A stretch of 64,000 nucleotides of DNA from Yersinia intermedia (GTDB taxonomy: Bacteria > Pseudomonadota > Gammaproteobacteria > Enterobacterales > Enterobacteriaceae): assembly GCF_900635455.1 (NCBI RefSeq), contig NZ_LR134116.1:496001-560000 (forward strand), written 5' to 3'. Of the stretch, positions 53,425-63,689 are shown piece after piece; the stretch's first letter is position 1; each line of letters starts with the position of its first letter. The position numbers were made by a program, and so were the translations under genes. The notes beneath the pieces were generated by a model that was given only the letters and a program-made list of their open reading frames with translations, made no database searches and was not told where the DNA came from.

Positions 53425-54915
53425 ATGCAAAGTATTATAAAAATTCACCCGCTAGATAATGTTGCTGTCGCACTGCAAGACCTGGCCGCAGATGAAGTCA
53501 TTGAAACCGGTGAGTTCAGCGTCAAGCTGGCTCAGCCGGTGGCCCGTGGCCATAAGTTTGCTTTAACGGCGATCGAACCGGGCCAGATGATCGTTAAGTA
53601 TGGTTTGCCTATCGGCCATGCATTAATTCTCATCCAGCCGGGCGAACATATTCACTCGCAAAATGCCAAGACTAACCTCAGTGATCTCGATGAGTATCAA
53701 TATCAGCCTGAGTTCAGTGACCTGCCACCACAAATGGCCGATCGTGAGGTACAAATCTACCGTCGCGCCAACGGCAATGTGGGGATCCGCAATGAACTGT
53801 GGATAGTACCGACGGTCGGTTGCGTGAATGGCATTGCCCGTCAAATCCAGCAGCGTTTTCTGAAAGAGACTCAGGATGCTGAAGGGATTGACGGTGTTTA
53901 TCTGTTCAGCCATCCATTCGGTTGTTCGCAACTGGGTCAGGATCATGAAAATACCCGTACCATGCTGCAAAACATGGTGCGTCACCCTAACGCGGGTGCG
54001 GTGCTGGTGATTGGTTTAGGTTGTGAAAACAATCAGGTAGATGTTTTCCAAACTACGCTGGGCAAGGTTGATGAAGACCGTGTGCACTTTATGGTCTGCC
54101 AGCAGCAAGATGATGAAGTTGAAGCCGGTTTGGCGCATTTACATGCGCTCTATCAGGTGATGCGTAATGACCAACGGGTGCCGGGCAAACTGAGTGAACT
54201 GAAGTTTGGTCTGGAATGTGGCGGCTCTGATGGTTTGTCCGGTATTACGGCCAACCCTCTGCTGGGGCGCTTCTCTGACTATGTCATTGCGAATGGCGGA
54301 ACCTCCGTACTGACCGAAGTCCCAGAGATGTTCGGCGCAGAACGTATTCTGATGAGCCGTTGCCGCGATGAAGCGACTTTTGAAAAGACGGTCAGTATGG
54401 TCAATGACTTCAAACAGTACTTTATCGCTCACAACCAACCGATTTATGAAAACCCATCACCGGGTAATAAAGCGGGCGGTATTACCACACTGGAAGAGAA
54501 ATCCCTTGGCTGCACCCAGAAAGCGGGTCAGAGCAAAGTGGTCGATGTACTGAAATATGGCGAGCGTTTGCAGCGCCCAGGTTTGAACCTACTCAGCGCT
54601 CCGGGCAATGATGCGGTGGCAACCAGTGCGTTGGCGGGTGCTGGCTGCCATATGGTGCTGTTCAGTACTGGTCGTGGCACACCTTACGGTGGTTTTGTAC
54701 CGACGGTGAAACTGGCAACCAACAGTGAATTGGCCGCGAAGAAGCCACATTGGATTGATTTTGATGCTGGTAAGTTGATTCACGGCACCTCCATGGACAC
54801 CCTGTTGACTGAGTTTGTCGAGTTGATTGTTGACATTGCCAACGGTAAACCGGCGCGCAATGAAGTGAATGATTTCCGCGAACTGGCAATCTTTAAAAGT
54901 GGCGTAACCTTGTAA
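53425..54915 (+). CDS. uxaA: Altronate dehydratase UxaA
   Basis: A 496-residue iron-dependent dehydratase converting altronate to 2-keto-3-deoxygluconate. The N-terminal SAF domain (about 10-85) is followed by the catalytic domain with HPFGCSQLGQDHENT, GLGCENNQ and ECGGSDGLSGITANP. Cysteines in these motifs bind metal. It follows uxaB by 10 bp and ends the operon. Confidence 0.97.
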   Translation: MQSIIKIHPLDNVAVALQDLAADEVIETGEFSVKLAQPVARGHKFALTAIEPGQMIVKYGLPIGHALILIQPGEHIHSQNAKTNLSDLDEYQYQPEFSDLPPQMADREVQIYRRANGNVGIRNELWIVPTVGCVNGIARQIQQRFLKETQDAEGIDGVYLFSHPFGCSQLGQDHENTRTMLQNMVRHPNAGAVLVIGLGCENNQVDVFQTTLGKVDEDRVHFMVCQQQDDEVEAGLAHLHALYQVMRNDQRVPGKLSELKFGLECGGSDGLSGITANPLLGRFSDYVIANGGTSVLTEVPEMFGAERILMSRCRDEATFEKTVSMVNDFKQYFIAHNQPIYENPSPGNKAGGITTLEEKSLGCTQKAGQSKVVDVLKYGERLQRPGLNLLSAPGNDAVATSALAGAGCHMVLFSTGRGTPYGGFVPTVKLATNSELAAKKPHWIDFDAGKLIHGTSMDTLLTEFVELIVDIANGKPARNEVNDFRELAIFKSGVTL

Positions 54916-54967
54916 ACAGTATGTCTTTCTAATAATATGAAACGGTGTTTTATTTTTTATGAATAAG

Positions 54968-55172
54968 ACCCGATACCCAAAGTAATTGGAGTCACAGGTA
55001 GGCAGCAAGCGAATAAACCCCGATGAGCTTACTCCGGTAAATGAGTCGGGCGACAAATCTGCCGAGTTGATTTGAACGCTGTTTGCCGCGGCCTCAACGA
55101 GGTGAGGCCCATGGATGGGCCGAATAAAGGGCGCAGCTAACAATCCTGTGGCTTCAAGAACGAAGGGGGTTC
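54968..55172. repeat. ERIC-like element with left-side insertion, between uxaA and ygjV
   Basis: On the minus strand the order is: arm CTTCAA/CTTGAAGCCACAGG, then insertion (GGCCCATCCATGGGCC, AGCGTTCAAATCAA, CAGATTTGTC), core GCCCGACTCATTTACCGGAG and TCATCGGGGTT, closing arm GCTTGCTGCCTACCTGTGAC. The insertion is on the opposite side of the core compared with 42728-42925. It fills most of the 309-bp gap. Confidence 0.9.
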
Positions 55173-55224
55173 ATTATTAACAGTCAGACTCAGTGCAGGT
55201 AACTGCACACCAGGACTCCCCACC

Positions 55225-55776
55225 ATGACCTTCTATTGGTTTGCTCAAGCCATTGGCGTACTGGCATTTTTTGTCGGTATTACCATGTTTTTCAACCGCG
55301 ATGAACGGCGTTTCAAACTTCAACTTTCTGCATACAGTGCCATTATCGGCTGCCACTTCTTCCTGATGGGAGCCAGTGCTGCTGGTAGTAGTGCCATGCT
55401 TAACGCGTTACGTAATCTGGTGGCCGCTAAAACCCGCAGTAATATCGCGATGATGGTATTTATCATCCTGACGCTGACTTTTGGTATTTGGCGCATGCAA
55501 CACGCGGTGGAGATATTGCCCATTTTTGGCACGGTAATCAGCACTTGGGCACTGTTCCGTACCCGTGGATTGACCACCCGTTGTGTGATGTGGATATCCA
55601 CTGTTTGCTGGGTTATCCATAATGTCTGGTTGGGTTCTATTGGTGGCTCATTAATTGAAGGCAGTTTCTTACTGCTAAATGGCTTTAATATTATCCGCTT
55701 CCGCCGCCTGCAACTTAAAGGAATTGACCCTTTCCGGGATGAGAAGAAAGCGGTAAAAGAAGAAGTGACCCAATAA
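55225..55776 (+). CDS. ygjV: YgjV-family inner-membrane protein
   Basis: A 183-residue membrane protein with about five to six hydrophobic segments. It starts FYWFAQAIGVLAFFVGITMFF and contains MLNALRNLVAAKTRS. It corresponds to E. coli YgjV (YgjV/Imp family), function unknown. Gene order uxaA-ygjV-sstT matches E. coli. Confidence 0.9.
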   Translation: MTFYWFAQAIGVLAFFVGITMFFNRDERRFKLQLSAYSAIIGCHFFLMGASAAGSSAMLNALRNLVAAKTRSNIAMMVFIILTLTFGIWRMQHAVEILPIFGTVISTWALFRTRGLTTRCVMWISTVCWVIHNVWLGSIGGSLIEGSFLLLNGFNIIRFRRLQLKGIDPFRDEKKAVKEEVTQ

Positions 55777-55777
55777 A

Positions 55778-55803
55778 AATGGGGGCTGTAATCGCCCCCA
55801 CAG
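55778..55803. terminator. Bidirectional terminator between ygjV and sstT
   Basis: GGGGGC and GCCCCC with a 7-base loop. On the minus strand a T run follows for sstT; on the plus strand the T tract is weaker. Confidence 0.8.
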
Positions 55804-55822
55804 GTTATGACACTATCCTGAT

Positions 55823-57079
55823 TCAGATACTCTTACGGTTCGCCAGTGGATCAGGGTTAGCCAATCTGGCATCGTCTGCCTGGCAGGCCGCCGCAGTGAA
55901 CAGCACATCGGTGGAAGAGTTCAGTGCGGTTTCGGCTGAATCCTGTAACACACCGATAATGAAACCAACTGCGACCACTTGCATTGCTATCTCGTTCGGA
56001 ATGCCAAACATGCCGCAAGCCAATGGGATCAGCAACAGCGAGCCACCGGCAACACCGGATGCACCACAGGCACAGACCGCAGCCACGACACTCAGCAACA
56101 GCGCTGTGGGTAAATCAACCGGAATACCCAGAGTATGGACTGCCGCCAGTGTCAGCACGGTGATAGTAATTGCCGCGCCGGCCATGTTAATGGTGGCACC
56201 CAATGGAATGGAGACCGAGTAAGTGTCTTCATTCAGGTTCATCTTCTTACACATTTCCATATTTACGGGAATGTTGGCAGCGGAACTGCGGGTAAAGAAG
56301 GCGGTTACACCACTTTCACGTAAGCAGGCAAAGACCAGTGGGTATGGGTTACGGCGAATTTTCCAATACACAATCAGCGGATTTATTACTAATGCCACCA
56401 GTAACATACAGCCAATCAATACGATTAATAGCTGTGCATAACCCAGTAACACGCCAAAACCCGTTTCTGCCATGGTGGATGAAACTAAGCCAAAAATACC
56501 CAGCGGAGCAAAACGGATAACCACTCGCACCACTTTGGTCACCGCATCAGACATATCATTAATTAAGGCTTTAGTGGTATCCGCTGCATGCCGCAAGGCA
56601 ATACCCAAGCCCACGGCCCAGGCCAGAATACCGATATAGTTGGCATTGAGCAGCGCATGAATCGGGTTAGCGATTATGCTGCTCAGTAAACCTTTCAGTA
56701 CTTCGACAATCCCACCGGGAGGGGTGATTTCAGCAGTATTGGTCGCCAGAATAAGGGTGGATGGGAACATAAAGCTAACGACTACGGCAACCAGTGCGGC
56801 TGAAAAGGTGCCCAATAGATACAAAAACAGAATAGGGCGGATACTGGTTTTTTGCCCTTGCTTATGGTTGGCAATGGAGGCCATGACCAGCATCAATACC
56901 AATACCGGGGCGACAGCTTTCAATGCGCCAACGAATAATGTACCAAGTAGACCCACTGCTGCAGCGGCAGGGGTAGAGACCACTGCCAAAATGATACCCG
57001 CCACCAAACCGACCAGTATTTGTTTAACTAAACTACCACGGGCGATAAACCCGATAAATCCAGATGGTGTCTTTTCCAT
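55823..57079 (-). CDS. sstT: Sodium/serine-threonine symporter SstT
   Basis: A 418-residue DAACS-family symporter with the serine-rich re-entrant loop [22 protein letters not shown] and the cation site [21 protein letters not shown], key part [12 protein letters not shown]. The second re-entrant loop is [19 protein letters not shown]. It imports serine and threonine using sodium. Confidence 0.96.
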   Translation of the reverse strand: MEKTPSGFIGFIARGSLVKQILVGLVAGIILAVVSTPAAAAVGLLGTLFVGALKAVAPVLVLMLVMASIANHKQGQKTSIRPILFLYLLGTFSAALVAVVVSFMFPSTLILATNTAEITPPGGIVEVLKGLLSSIIANPIHALLNANYIGILAWAVGLGIALRHAADTTKALINDMSDAVTKVVRVVIRFAPLGIFGLVSSTMAETGFGVLLGYAQLLIVLIGCMLLVALVINPLIVYWKIRRNPYPLVFACLRESGVTAFFTRSSAANIPVNMEMCKKMNLNEDTYSVSIPLGATINMAGAAITITVLTLAAVHTLGIPVDLPTALLLSVVAAVCACGASGVAGGSLLLIPLACGMFGIPNEIAMQVVAVGFIIGVLQDSAETALNSSTDVLFTAAACQADDARLANPDPLANRKSI

Positions 57080-57398
57080 AGTTTTCCAGTGATGCCTCTT
57101 CCCAAGTTAAACTTGTTTTATTTTTTTACCCATTTAGCACTCAAACCGGAACGGGACTGAGCACTTATGTTCACACCTGTAACTTAGTATTATTTGTAAC
57201 TGGGTGTGTTTGCTTTAACAGTATAAGGGAATCTATTGGCGAGGAAAAAGACAATCAGCAAAATCCAATGCGGATCAATATTGCATAACATTTTGTTTAC
57301 ATTTATGTGATCGTAATAACATTTGGCTAGTGATGGAATATACGGGATAAATGCGGGGTTATTGCCACCCCGCATAATAGATTGTAGCGTTAGAGGAC
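57080..57398. other. Gap between sstT and alx
   Basis: It should hold the sstT promoter near 57080-57180. A hairpin ATGCGGGG/CCCCGCAT (57351-57375) lies 24 bp downstream of the alx stop and is a probable alx terminator on the minus strand (TTTAT follows). No coding frame has support. Confidence 0.55.
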
Positions 57399-58385
57399 TT
57401 ACTTGTGAGCAGTCTTATCTGCTGCTGAACGGCGGTCTGCGCGATGATTTACCCAGACATTAATTAACAATGTCAGTGCCAAAATACCGGCTACCACACC
57501 TAATGAAATGCCTATAGGGATATGGAACAGATCGATAATCATCATTTTGGTACCGATAAACACCAAAATGACCGATAGACCATACTTCAACATTGAGAAG
57601 CGCTCGGCCACATTTGCGAGTAAGAAATACATGGCACGCAGGCCTAAAATAGCAAACAGGTTAGAGGTCAACACAATAAAGGGATCGGTGGTCACAGCGA
57701 AGATAGCTGGAATACTGTCAACGGCAAAAATCACATCGCTTAACTCAACCAGAATCAGCACCAACACCAGTGGGGTAGCGTAGAGCAGGCCGTTTTTACG
57801 CACAGTAAATCGGTCGCCATGTAACTCATCCGTCATGCGTAAGTGGTTACGAATCCAGCGCACCAGCGGTTTTTCACCAATGGGTGTATCGTCCTCTTTT
57901 GCCAATGCCATTTTGATACCGGTAAACAACAGGAAGGCGCCAAACAGATACAGAATCCAACTGAATTGTGAGACCAGCCAACTACCGGCGAAGATCATAA
58001 TAGTACGCAGTACAATTGCGCCCAGCACACCGTAAATCAGTACCCGACGCTGCAAGTTGGCAGGAACAGCAAAATAGCTAAACAGCATTAGCCAAACGAA
58101 GACGTTATCTACGGCGAGTGCTTTCTCGATCAGATAGCCGGTCAGGAAGGCAAGTGCTTGCTTGTCGGCAACTTCGCGCCCAACCGTTTCGGCCAGATAC
58201 CACCAGAAACCAGCATTAAACAGCAAGGATAAGCTAACCCACACCAGCGACCAGCAGGCTGCCTGACGCAGTGTCATGGTTTGCGCGCCACGACGCCCCT
58301 GTAAGAGTAAATCGATGGCAAGCATGATCGTCACGACAACAGCAAAACTACCCCACAATAAGGGAGTACCCACGGTATTCATCAT
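57399..58385 (-). CDS. alx: TerC-family manganese exporter Alx
   Basis: A 328-residue membrane protein with about nine helices. Acidic membrane residues are in [18 protein letters not shown] and [19 protein letters not shown], the TerC hallmarks. In E. coli Alx exports manganese and its gene is induced by alkaline pH or manganese through a leader riboswitch, which is present here. ATG 58382 is an equal alternative start. Confidence 0.95.
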   Translation of the reverse strand: MMNTVGTPLLWGSFAVVVTIMLAIDLLLQGRRGAQTMTLRQAACWSLVWVSLSLLFNAGFWWYLAETVGREVADKQALAFLTGYLIEKALAVDNVFVWLMLFSYFAVPANLQRRVLIYGVLGAIVLRTIMIFAGSWLVSQFSWILYLFGAFLLFTGIKMALAKEDDTPIGEKPLVRWIRNHLRMTDELHGDRFTVRKNGLLYATPLVLVLILVELSDVIFAVDSIPAIFAVTTDPFIVLTSNLFAILGLRAMYFLLANVAERFSMLKYGLSVILVFIGTKMMIIDLFHIPIGISLGVVAGILALTLLINVWVNHRADRRSAADKTAHK

Positions 58386-58399
58386 TCATAAACCTCTTA

Positions 58400-58612
58400 A
58401 AAACAAAAACGGCCAACGTCGGAAGACGCTAGCCGCTATGTCTGAGCTGCAAGCAAACCTCGCCTTCCGGCAAGGTCTCACTTACAACACTGATAATGTA
58501 ACAACACCCATAGGTGCTAGTACAGAATGAGGTTGCCCGGTAACCGGGTGCTTTCGCACCGTAATGACGGCAGACCGGCAATGAAGTTACTCCCCTTTGC
58601 CGCGCAAAAATA
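58400..58612 (-). promoter_or_regulatory. yybP-ykoY (manganese/PRE) riboswitch leader of alx
   Basis: On the minus strand the leader shows AAAGGGGAGTAACTT (rc of 58583-58598) and the GAGACCTTGCCGGAAGGCGAGG segment typical of the yybP-ykoY class, both written in part. A strong hairpin with arms CGGCTAGCGTC and GACGTTGGCCG (58410-58435), followed by TTTTTGTTTT, lies just before the alx ribosome-binding site. This is the expression platform, equivalent to the E. coli PRE/SraF terminator. Confidence 0.88.
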
Positions 58613-58651
58613 ATCGAAAACGGGTTGTTGGTCAATCATTGAAACAAAAAA

Positions 58652-59647
58652 TTAACTTACAGCCGGTGGCTGGGTATCTGCCGGGAAAATAACCCCAGTC
58701 TGGCGGCGAATATCCGTTTGAATACGCGAGGTGAGCAATGACAACGGCAAACCAGCGTGCTCCACCTGTGTATTCTCTACCAAATCAGCAAAAACCTCAG
58801 CTTCATACAGCATAGTATTAATATGCTGTGGCAGCGTCAGATCAACTGAGTGACCCCCTCTCGGGGTAAAGGCGATGGACAAACATTCAGAGATGCTTTC
58901 GATAATCAGCGAACCATCTTCACCCTGAATCTCACTGGGGATATCCGATTGGCTGACTTTCGAATGAATAAGGACTACATCAAAATCGCCATAGTTCATA
59001 CAGACAGTGCCGTGGGCATCGACCCCACTGGGGAGCAAACTGGCGCTCGCCAGTACTGATTTCGGCTCGCCCCATAATGCCAGTGCGCTAGCCAAACAGT
59101 AGTAACCAATATCCATGATCGAGCCATTAGAAAAGGCCGGGTTAAAGGTGTTGGGGTTTTCGCCGTTCAGGTAGCGCTGGTAACGTGATGAATATTGGCA
59201 GAAGTTAATGGTGACTTTACGTAATTTCCCCACCTTGGGCAGAGCCTGCTTTAATTGAATAAAATTAGGTAGATAGGCAGTTTTAAAGGCTTCAAATAGC
59301 ACGACCTGATGTTCGCGAGCACAGGCAATCAGTGCTTCGACCTCAGCCAAATTTGATGCCAGTGATTTTTCGCAAATAACGTGTTTTTTATGGCTGAGAA
59401 ACAATTTTGCCTGGGGGTAATGTAAGGAATTCGGGCTGGCGATATACACTGCATCAATTTGATCGCTCGCTGCCAGCGCTTCCAGATTATCAAAGCAGTC
59501 CGTAACGTTATAATCATCGCCAAATTCTTGGGCCTGTTCCAGCTTACGGGAATAAACTGCAACCAGTTTCATTTTACCACTTTCGTGGGCGGCATCAACA
59601 AAGCGTGCGGTGATCCAATTAGTGCCAATAACAGCGAAGCGAATCAT
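58652..59647 (-). CDS. ygjR: Gfo/Idh/MocA-family oxidoreductase YgjR
   Basis: A 331-residue predicted NAD(P)-dependent dehydrogenase. The N-terminal Rossmann start is IRFAVIGTNWITARFVDAA. The EKSLASN motif corresponds to the usual EKP; the proline is replaced by serine here. The catalytic-site region has GSIMDIGYYCL. The substrate is unknown. ATG 59647 has GGAG upstream. Confidence 0.92.
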   Translation of the reverse strand: MIRFAVIGTNWITARFVDAAHESGKMKLVAVYSRKLEQAQEFGDDYNVTDCFDNLEALAASDQIDAVYIASPNSLHYPQAKLFLSHKKHVICEKSLASNLAEVEALIACAREHQVVLFEAFKTAYLPNFIQLKQALPKVGKLRKVTINFCQYSSRYQRYLNGENPNTFNPAFSNGSIMDIGYYCLASALALWGEPKSVLASASLLPSGVDAHGTVCMNYGDFDVVLIHSKVSQSDIPSEIQGEDGSLIIESISECLSIAFTPRGGHSVDLTLPQHINTMLYEAEVFADLVENTQVEHAGLPLSLLTSRIQTDIRRQTGVIFPADTQPPAVS

Positions 59648-59724
59648 AGTGAACTCCATTACTACAGAAGAAAAACACGTTGAACCGCCAGATGGTTACA
59701 CCCACAGGGGGATTTTCTCGGCGA

Positions 59725-59815
59725 ATTCCCTTCGTACTTGAAGTGATATTGTAGTTACATTGTAATTACAGGGTGTTAGCTATGCTCACTCACCTACAAC
59801 TTGAAATCTATTAGC
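59725..59815. repeat. Rearranged ERIC-like fragment upstream of ygjR
   Basis: CCCTTCGTACTTGAAG and AGGGTGTTAGCTATGCTCACTCACC are ERIC-type arm pieces, separated by a direct duplication of TGTAGTTACAT/TGTAATTACA. The core and closing arm are missing. Confidence 0.6.
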
Positions 59816-59836
59816 TATGGCTTTGTAAATCAAATA

Positions 59837-60340
59837 CTAATAAATTGCACCAAACAGATCCAAATGAGTCAGGTAGAGGCGAGTGTCAAACTCTAACTGA
59901 TGATATTGCGGCTCCATATGGCAGCACAAACTATAGAATGCTTTGTTGTGATCTTTCTCTTTCAAATGCGCCAATTCATGAACCACGATCATTTTTAGGA
60001 AGGCTTCTGGCGCGTTTTTAAACACAGTGGCGACCCGAATCTCTGCTTTGGCTTTCAATTTGCCACCCTGCACCCTGGAAATCGCGGTATGCAGACCGAG
60101 CGCATGCTTCATCACCTGAATTTTACTGTCGTAAGCCACTTTACTTAACGGCTGCGCGTTGCGTAGATACTGGTTTTTTAAATCAACCGTGTATTGATAC
60201 AGCATCTTATCCGTATTGTAATCATGAGATTGCGGATAACGCTGACGTAATACATTCCCCAGCCGCTGCTCTGTAATGAGTTGGCGTACCTGAGACTGTA
60301 AGTTTTCGGGATAACCTTGCAGATAGGTCAGTTCCTGCAT
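59837..60340 (-). CDS. ygjP: YgjP-like zinc metalloprotein (M48-type HExxH fold)
   Basis: A 167-residue protein with zinc motif VVHELAHLKEKDHNKAFY (HELAH plus downstream H) in the WLM/YgjP family. E. coli YgjP has been reported as a UTP pyrophosphatase; family annotation otherwise says SprT-like peptidase. It lies between ygjR and the autotransporter gene; in E. coli it adjoins rlmG. Confidence 0.9.
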   Translation of the reverse strand: MQELTYLQGYPENLQSQVRQLITEQRLGNVLRQRYPQSHDYNTDKMLYQYTVDLKNQYLRNAQPLSKVAYDSKIQVMKHALGLHTAISRVQGGKLKAKAEIRVATVFKNAPEAFLKMIVVHELAHLKEKDHNKAFYSLCCHMEPQYHQLEFDTRLYLTHLDLFGAIY

Positions 60341-60469
60341 ATGCTGTTGTTCTGCCTAATTTGATGAAGCTATTGACGGTAGTAATTGAGTGATAATAAC
60401 GGTTTCCTGCTGTTTAGACAAAATCCTATTGTTCAGTTGAGTCAAATCTAATGACTCGAATAAAAAGTA

Positions 60470-60510
60470 CCAATACCAGCATCACGTTACACTTTGCTGG
60501 TACTGGTTTT
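60470..60510. terminator. Terminator downstream of the autotransporter gene
   Basis: CCAATACCAGCA (60470-60481) and TGCTGGTACTGG (60495-60506) form a 12-bp stem with one mismatch. TTTT follows on the plus strand and TACTTTTTATT on the minus. Confidence 0.8.
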
Positions 60511-60537
60511 TAGTTAGTAAATTAGTATCTAACTAAT

Positions 60538-61878
60538 TTAAAATTGGTAATTGATACCCAAAGCCGCTTGAGTATCTGAGTAATTGTGCTTACCTAACTG
60601 CTGACCAAGATGGCTCCATAGCTTAAGGTTGTTATTGAACTTGCCCTCAACACCCAGTTTCAATTCAGCAATGTTGTTAATTCCTTGCGGTGCAATATGG
60701 GCATTATCTAGTAATAACCCTTTATCCCCGTTGCTATTTATCCAATTAGCTTCAATGAACGGTTTGATTTTTAAGGTGTTAGTAGTAGATAAAGTATCAA
60801 TGCCGAGTTCTAGCGCTGTAAGTAATCCTAATTTGGTCGTAACCGTATTGTGCTCTTCTATCTTTATCTGTGGCCCGGTGAGTTCTTTATGTTGCAGCCC
60901 ACTGCTACGTTGCAACAATACTTTCGCCTGCGGTTGTACAAATAACTTAGCCTTATCTTTTTCGATCAATTGAATTTTGTAACCTGTTTCTAATGCCGAG
61001 GTGAATATATAAGACTTATAATTAGCACCGGTGACGACTTCTGATGCCTTAATCTGATTATTAAACATTCCGTATTGTGCAAGTAAACCAATATAAGGCC
61101 CAAGTTGACTGATGTTGTTGGCATGCCAGATGCTATATAACCCTAAGTTATAGCCAACTACAGAACCATTAGCGTGATGCTGAGATGTGGTGGAATTGCT
61201 ACGACTGTTGGCTTTACCGATACCGGCAGTTATTCCCAGAATTCCCAGGTCATGTTCGCCGATATGCCATTGACTTATTTCTCCCCCTAACTGGGTCGCA
61301 TAACGAGTGCCTTTGGTATGTAGTTGGTCCTGAGCGGAATTAAAACGGGTTATCGCCCCATTGGTGTTTAACCACATGCTGGTAACTTTTTGCTCGCCCG
61401 TCATTGGGTCAGTGTAGGGAACTTCTCCTTGGTGATGCTGTACGTCGCCAATGATAAACATCTGTTGTGCGGCCATTCGATTGGCAAGATAACTACCGGC
61501 TTGCAGATTGTGGCCAATGACAAGTGTTGATTTAGCTATATTGTCTACGATATCCGCTCGTGGGATATTGATGCCTGCTTTCGGTTTTTTTTTCTCTTGT
61601 AGCTGCTGTTGTTTTTGAGCAATAGGCTCTGGGGAGAGCACTTTAGCAGCAACGGGTTTTATCGCCTGGAAGAGATCGCTGGCTTCAGTAAATACAGCAC
61701 CTACTTCATCGAATAAACTATCTTTACTATCAGCCCAAGCAGGTGTGCTACCCAATACTAATAACAAAGCACTAATAGCTTTAGCATAAGGCGTTATACG
61801 ATAAGGTGATAAATGGTCATCAGTAGGTTGCAGAGTTTCTTTGCCACTATCAGGCTGAAAAATATTTGATATATACAT
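60538..61878 (-). CDS. Autotransporter beta-barrel protein with a minimal passenger
   Basis: A 446-residue outer-membrane protein. An extended N region (about 33 residues) precedes a signal peptide ending STPAWA. Only about 100 residues (coiled, Lys/Gln-rich) follow before the type V barrel. The barrel starts near SYLANRMAAQQMF and shows YTDPMTGEQKVTSMWLNTNG, TQLGGEISQW and a terminal YQF. A beta-helix passenger, normally hundreds of residues, is absent. AGGAAGG gives a good start. The lower GC content of the flanking region hints at an accessory gene. Function is unknown. Confidence 0.85.
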   Translation of the reverse strand: MYISNIFQPDSGKETLQPTDDHLSPYRITPYAKAISALLLVLGSTPAWADSKDSLFDEVGAVFTEASDLFQAIKPVAAKVLSPEPIAQKQQQLQEKKKPKAGINIPRADIVDNIAKSTLVIGHNLQAGSYLANRMAAQQMFIIGDVQHHQGEVPYTDPMTGEQKVTSMWLNTNGAITRFNSAQDQLHTKGTRYATQLGGEISQWHIGEHDLGILGITAGIGKANSRSNSTTSQHHANGSVVGYNLGLYSIWHANNISQLGPYIGLLAQYGMFNNQIKASEVVTGANYKSYIFTSALETGYKIQLIEKDKAKLFVQPQAKVLLQRSSGLQHKELTGPQIKIEEHNTVTTKLGLLTALELGIDTLSTTNTLKIKPFIEANWINSNGDKGLLLDNAHIAPQGINNIAELKLGVEGKFNNNLKLWSHLGQQLGKHNYSDTQAALGINYQF

Positions 61879-62376
61879 TTTTTATTTACCTTCCTGGTAA
61901 TTAATATTAAAATTTTATCTATGGCGAACTATATTGTTCTCCAGTGGCAACTATCTGTTTTCTCTCAATGTGTTGTATTTGAATCTGGTTAAAATAAATA
62001 TAACTTTTGATGTTATTTAATTAAGTGGTAATATATTCATTATTTAATTTGTTATGTAAATGAGTAAAGATCTATAATTAATAGATCGTTTAAATTCGTC
62101 TGGTAGGGTATTTTATATTGAGCCAAAAGAATTTAAGTCATTTGATAATGAGTTAACATGAAAGTAAGCTTTAGTAATGATTGGTATCGGGGTAAAATAC
62201 GCCATTCATTAAGCTATGTTGAGCTATTGGTCAGATTGCTTATCAGGTCATGTCGCTGGAATTTCTCACTTTTAGCTAGCTTTGGCCTTGCTAAAACGTC
62301 ATTTAAGCAAAAAAACATTTTACTGATCGCCCGTTTTAGGGGATAAACAGCCCAAATTTATTATTCAGGAGCGGTG
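61879..62376. other. AT-rich divergent region between the autotransporter gene and rlmG
   Basis: A 498-bp stretch, clearly richer in A and T than its surroundings. It must hold both promoters. A 62-codon plus-strand frame at 62158-62346 has no good ribosome-binding site or recognisable product. No ERIC-like repeat is seen here. Confidence 0.5.
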
Positions 62377-63564
62377 ATGAGCCAACTCTTACTGGGAACG
62401 CAAAGCCTTGAGCTTGAGCGTTTTCCACCACAAGAAAATTCCAATACCCTACAGGCGTGGGAAGCGGCAGATGAATATCTGCTACAAAACATTGACTTAA
62501 GTCAGATTGATGGCCGCCCGGTGCTGGTGTTTAATGATCAGTTTGGAACGCTGGCCTGTGCTTTACATGCTCATCGTCCATTTAGTGTCAGTGACTCTTA
62601 TATGAGCCAGTTGGCAACGACGCATAACGTGCAGTTAAACCAGTTAGATGAAAATGCCGTTACCCTGTTGAGCAGTATGGATGCGTTACCCGCAGCCCCT
62701 AAGCTGGTGGTGATTAAGATCCCTAAAGCTTTGGCGCTGCTGGAACAGCAATTACGCGCATTGCGCCTGGTCGTTGCCCCAGACACGGTGATTATTGCTG
62801 GGGCAAAATCCCGCGATGTGCATAATTCAACTTTGCAATTGTTCGAAAAAATTCTTGGCCCAACCAAAACTACGCTGGCGTGGAAGAAATCCCGCCTGAT
62901 TCACTGCGAAGTGGCGGATATTCCACTGGCAGATGCGCTGGAAACCACTGATTGGCCGTTGGCGAATACCGAATATGTTATCCATAACCATGCTAACGTT
63001 TTCTCTCGTAATAATTTGGATATCGGTGCGCGCTTCTTTATGGAGATTCTGCCCTATGATGTGACGGGCAAAATCGCGGATTTGGGTTGTGGTAATGGTG
63101 TTGTTGGCTTAATCGCGCTGGAACAAAACCCATTGGCAGAAATGTTGTTTGTCGATGAGTCCTATATGGCCGTTGCATCCAGTGAACTGAATATCACCTA
63201 TAACCGCCCACAAGACTTACCACGCTGTGAATTCATGGTAAGCCATGGGTTGGCCGGTGTTGAGCGTGAGAGCCTGCAATTGGTGCTATGTAACCCTCCG
63301 TTCCACCAACAGCATGCAGTCAGTGACCATGTGGCCTGGCAGATGTTCTGTGATGCTAAACGCTGTTTGAAGGTGGGCGGTGAACTGATGATTGTGGGTA
63401 ATCGCCATCTGGATTATTTCCACAAACTTAAACGTTTGTTCGGTAACTGCGAAACATTGGATTCAAACCAGAAGTTTATGGTGCTGAAAGCAGTGAAAAC
63501 GGCATCATCCCGTTCCGAGGGGGGTGGTAGCGGTAGTCTTGATATGTCGTATAGCGATTTCTAA
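62377..63564 (+). CDS. rlmG: 23S rRNA (guanine1835-N2)-methyltransferase RlmG
   Basis: A 395-residue methyltransferase acting on G1835 of 23S rRNA. An inactive N-terminal Rossmann-like domain is followed by the SAM domain with [16 protein letters not shown] and the catalytic VLCNPPFHQ. The Ser/Gly-rich tail (about 373-395) extends past the fold. ATG 62377 has AGGAG at 62367-62371. Confidence 0.96.
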   Translation: MSQLLLGTQSLELERFPPQENSNTLQAWEAADEYLLQNIDLSQIDGRPVLVFNDQFGTLACALHAHRPFSVSDSYMSQLATTHNVQLNQLDENAVTLLSSMDALPAAPKLVVIKIPKALALLEQQLRALRLVVAPDTVIIAGAKSRDVHNSTLQLFEKILGPTKTTLAWKKSRLIHCEVADIPLADALETTDWPLANTEYVIHNHANVFSRNNLDIGARFFMEILPYDVTGKIADLGCGNGVVGLIALEQNPLAEMLFVDESYMAVASSELNITYNRPQDLPRCEFMVSHGLAGVERESLQLVLCNPPFHQQHAVSDHVAWQMFCDAKRCLKVGGELMIVGNRHLDYFHKLKRLFGNCETLDSNQKFMVLKAVKTASSRSEGGGSGSLDMSYSDF

Positions 63565-63689
63565 ATACCCTTCGTACTTGAAGCCGCAGGGGTGTTAGCT
63601 ACGTTCACTCACCCGAATCACTTACTTATGTAAGCTCATCGGGATTTGTTCACTTGCTGCCTACCTGCGACTCCAATTACTTTGGGTAT
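63565..63689. repeat. Intact short ERIC-like element after rlmG
   Basis: Ends ATACCCTTCGTACTTGAAG and CCAATTACTTTGGGTAT, core CACCCGAATCACTTACTTAT with GTAAGCTCATCGGGATT. It has no insertion and starts at the rlmG stop. Confidence 0.92.

Noticed and set aside
62158..62346. A 62-codon plus-strand open frame in the AT-rich gap
   Set aside because: No ribosome-binding site, no recognisable product, and atypical composition; not enough to call a gene.
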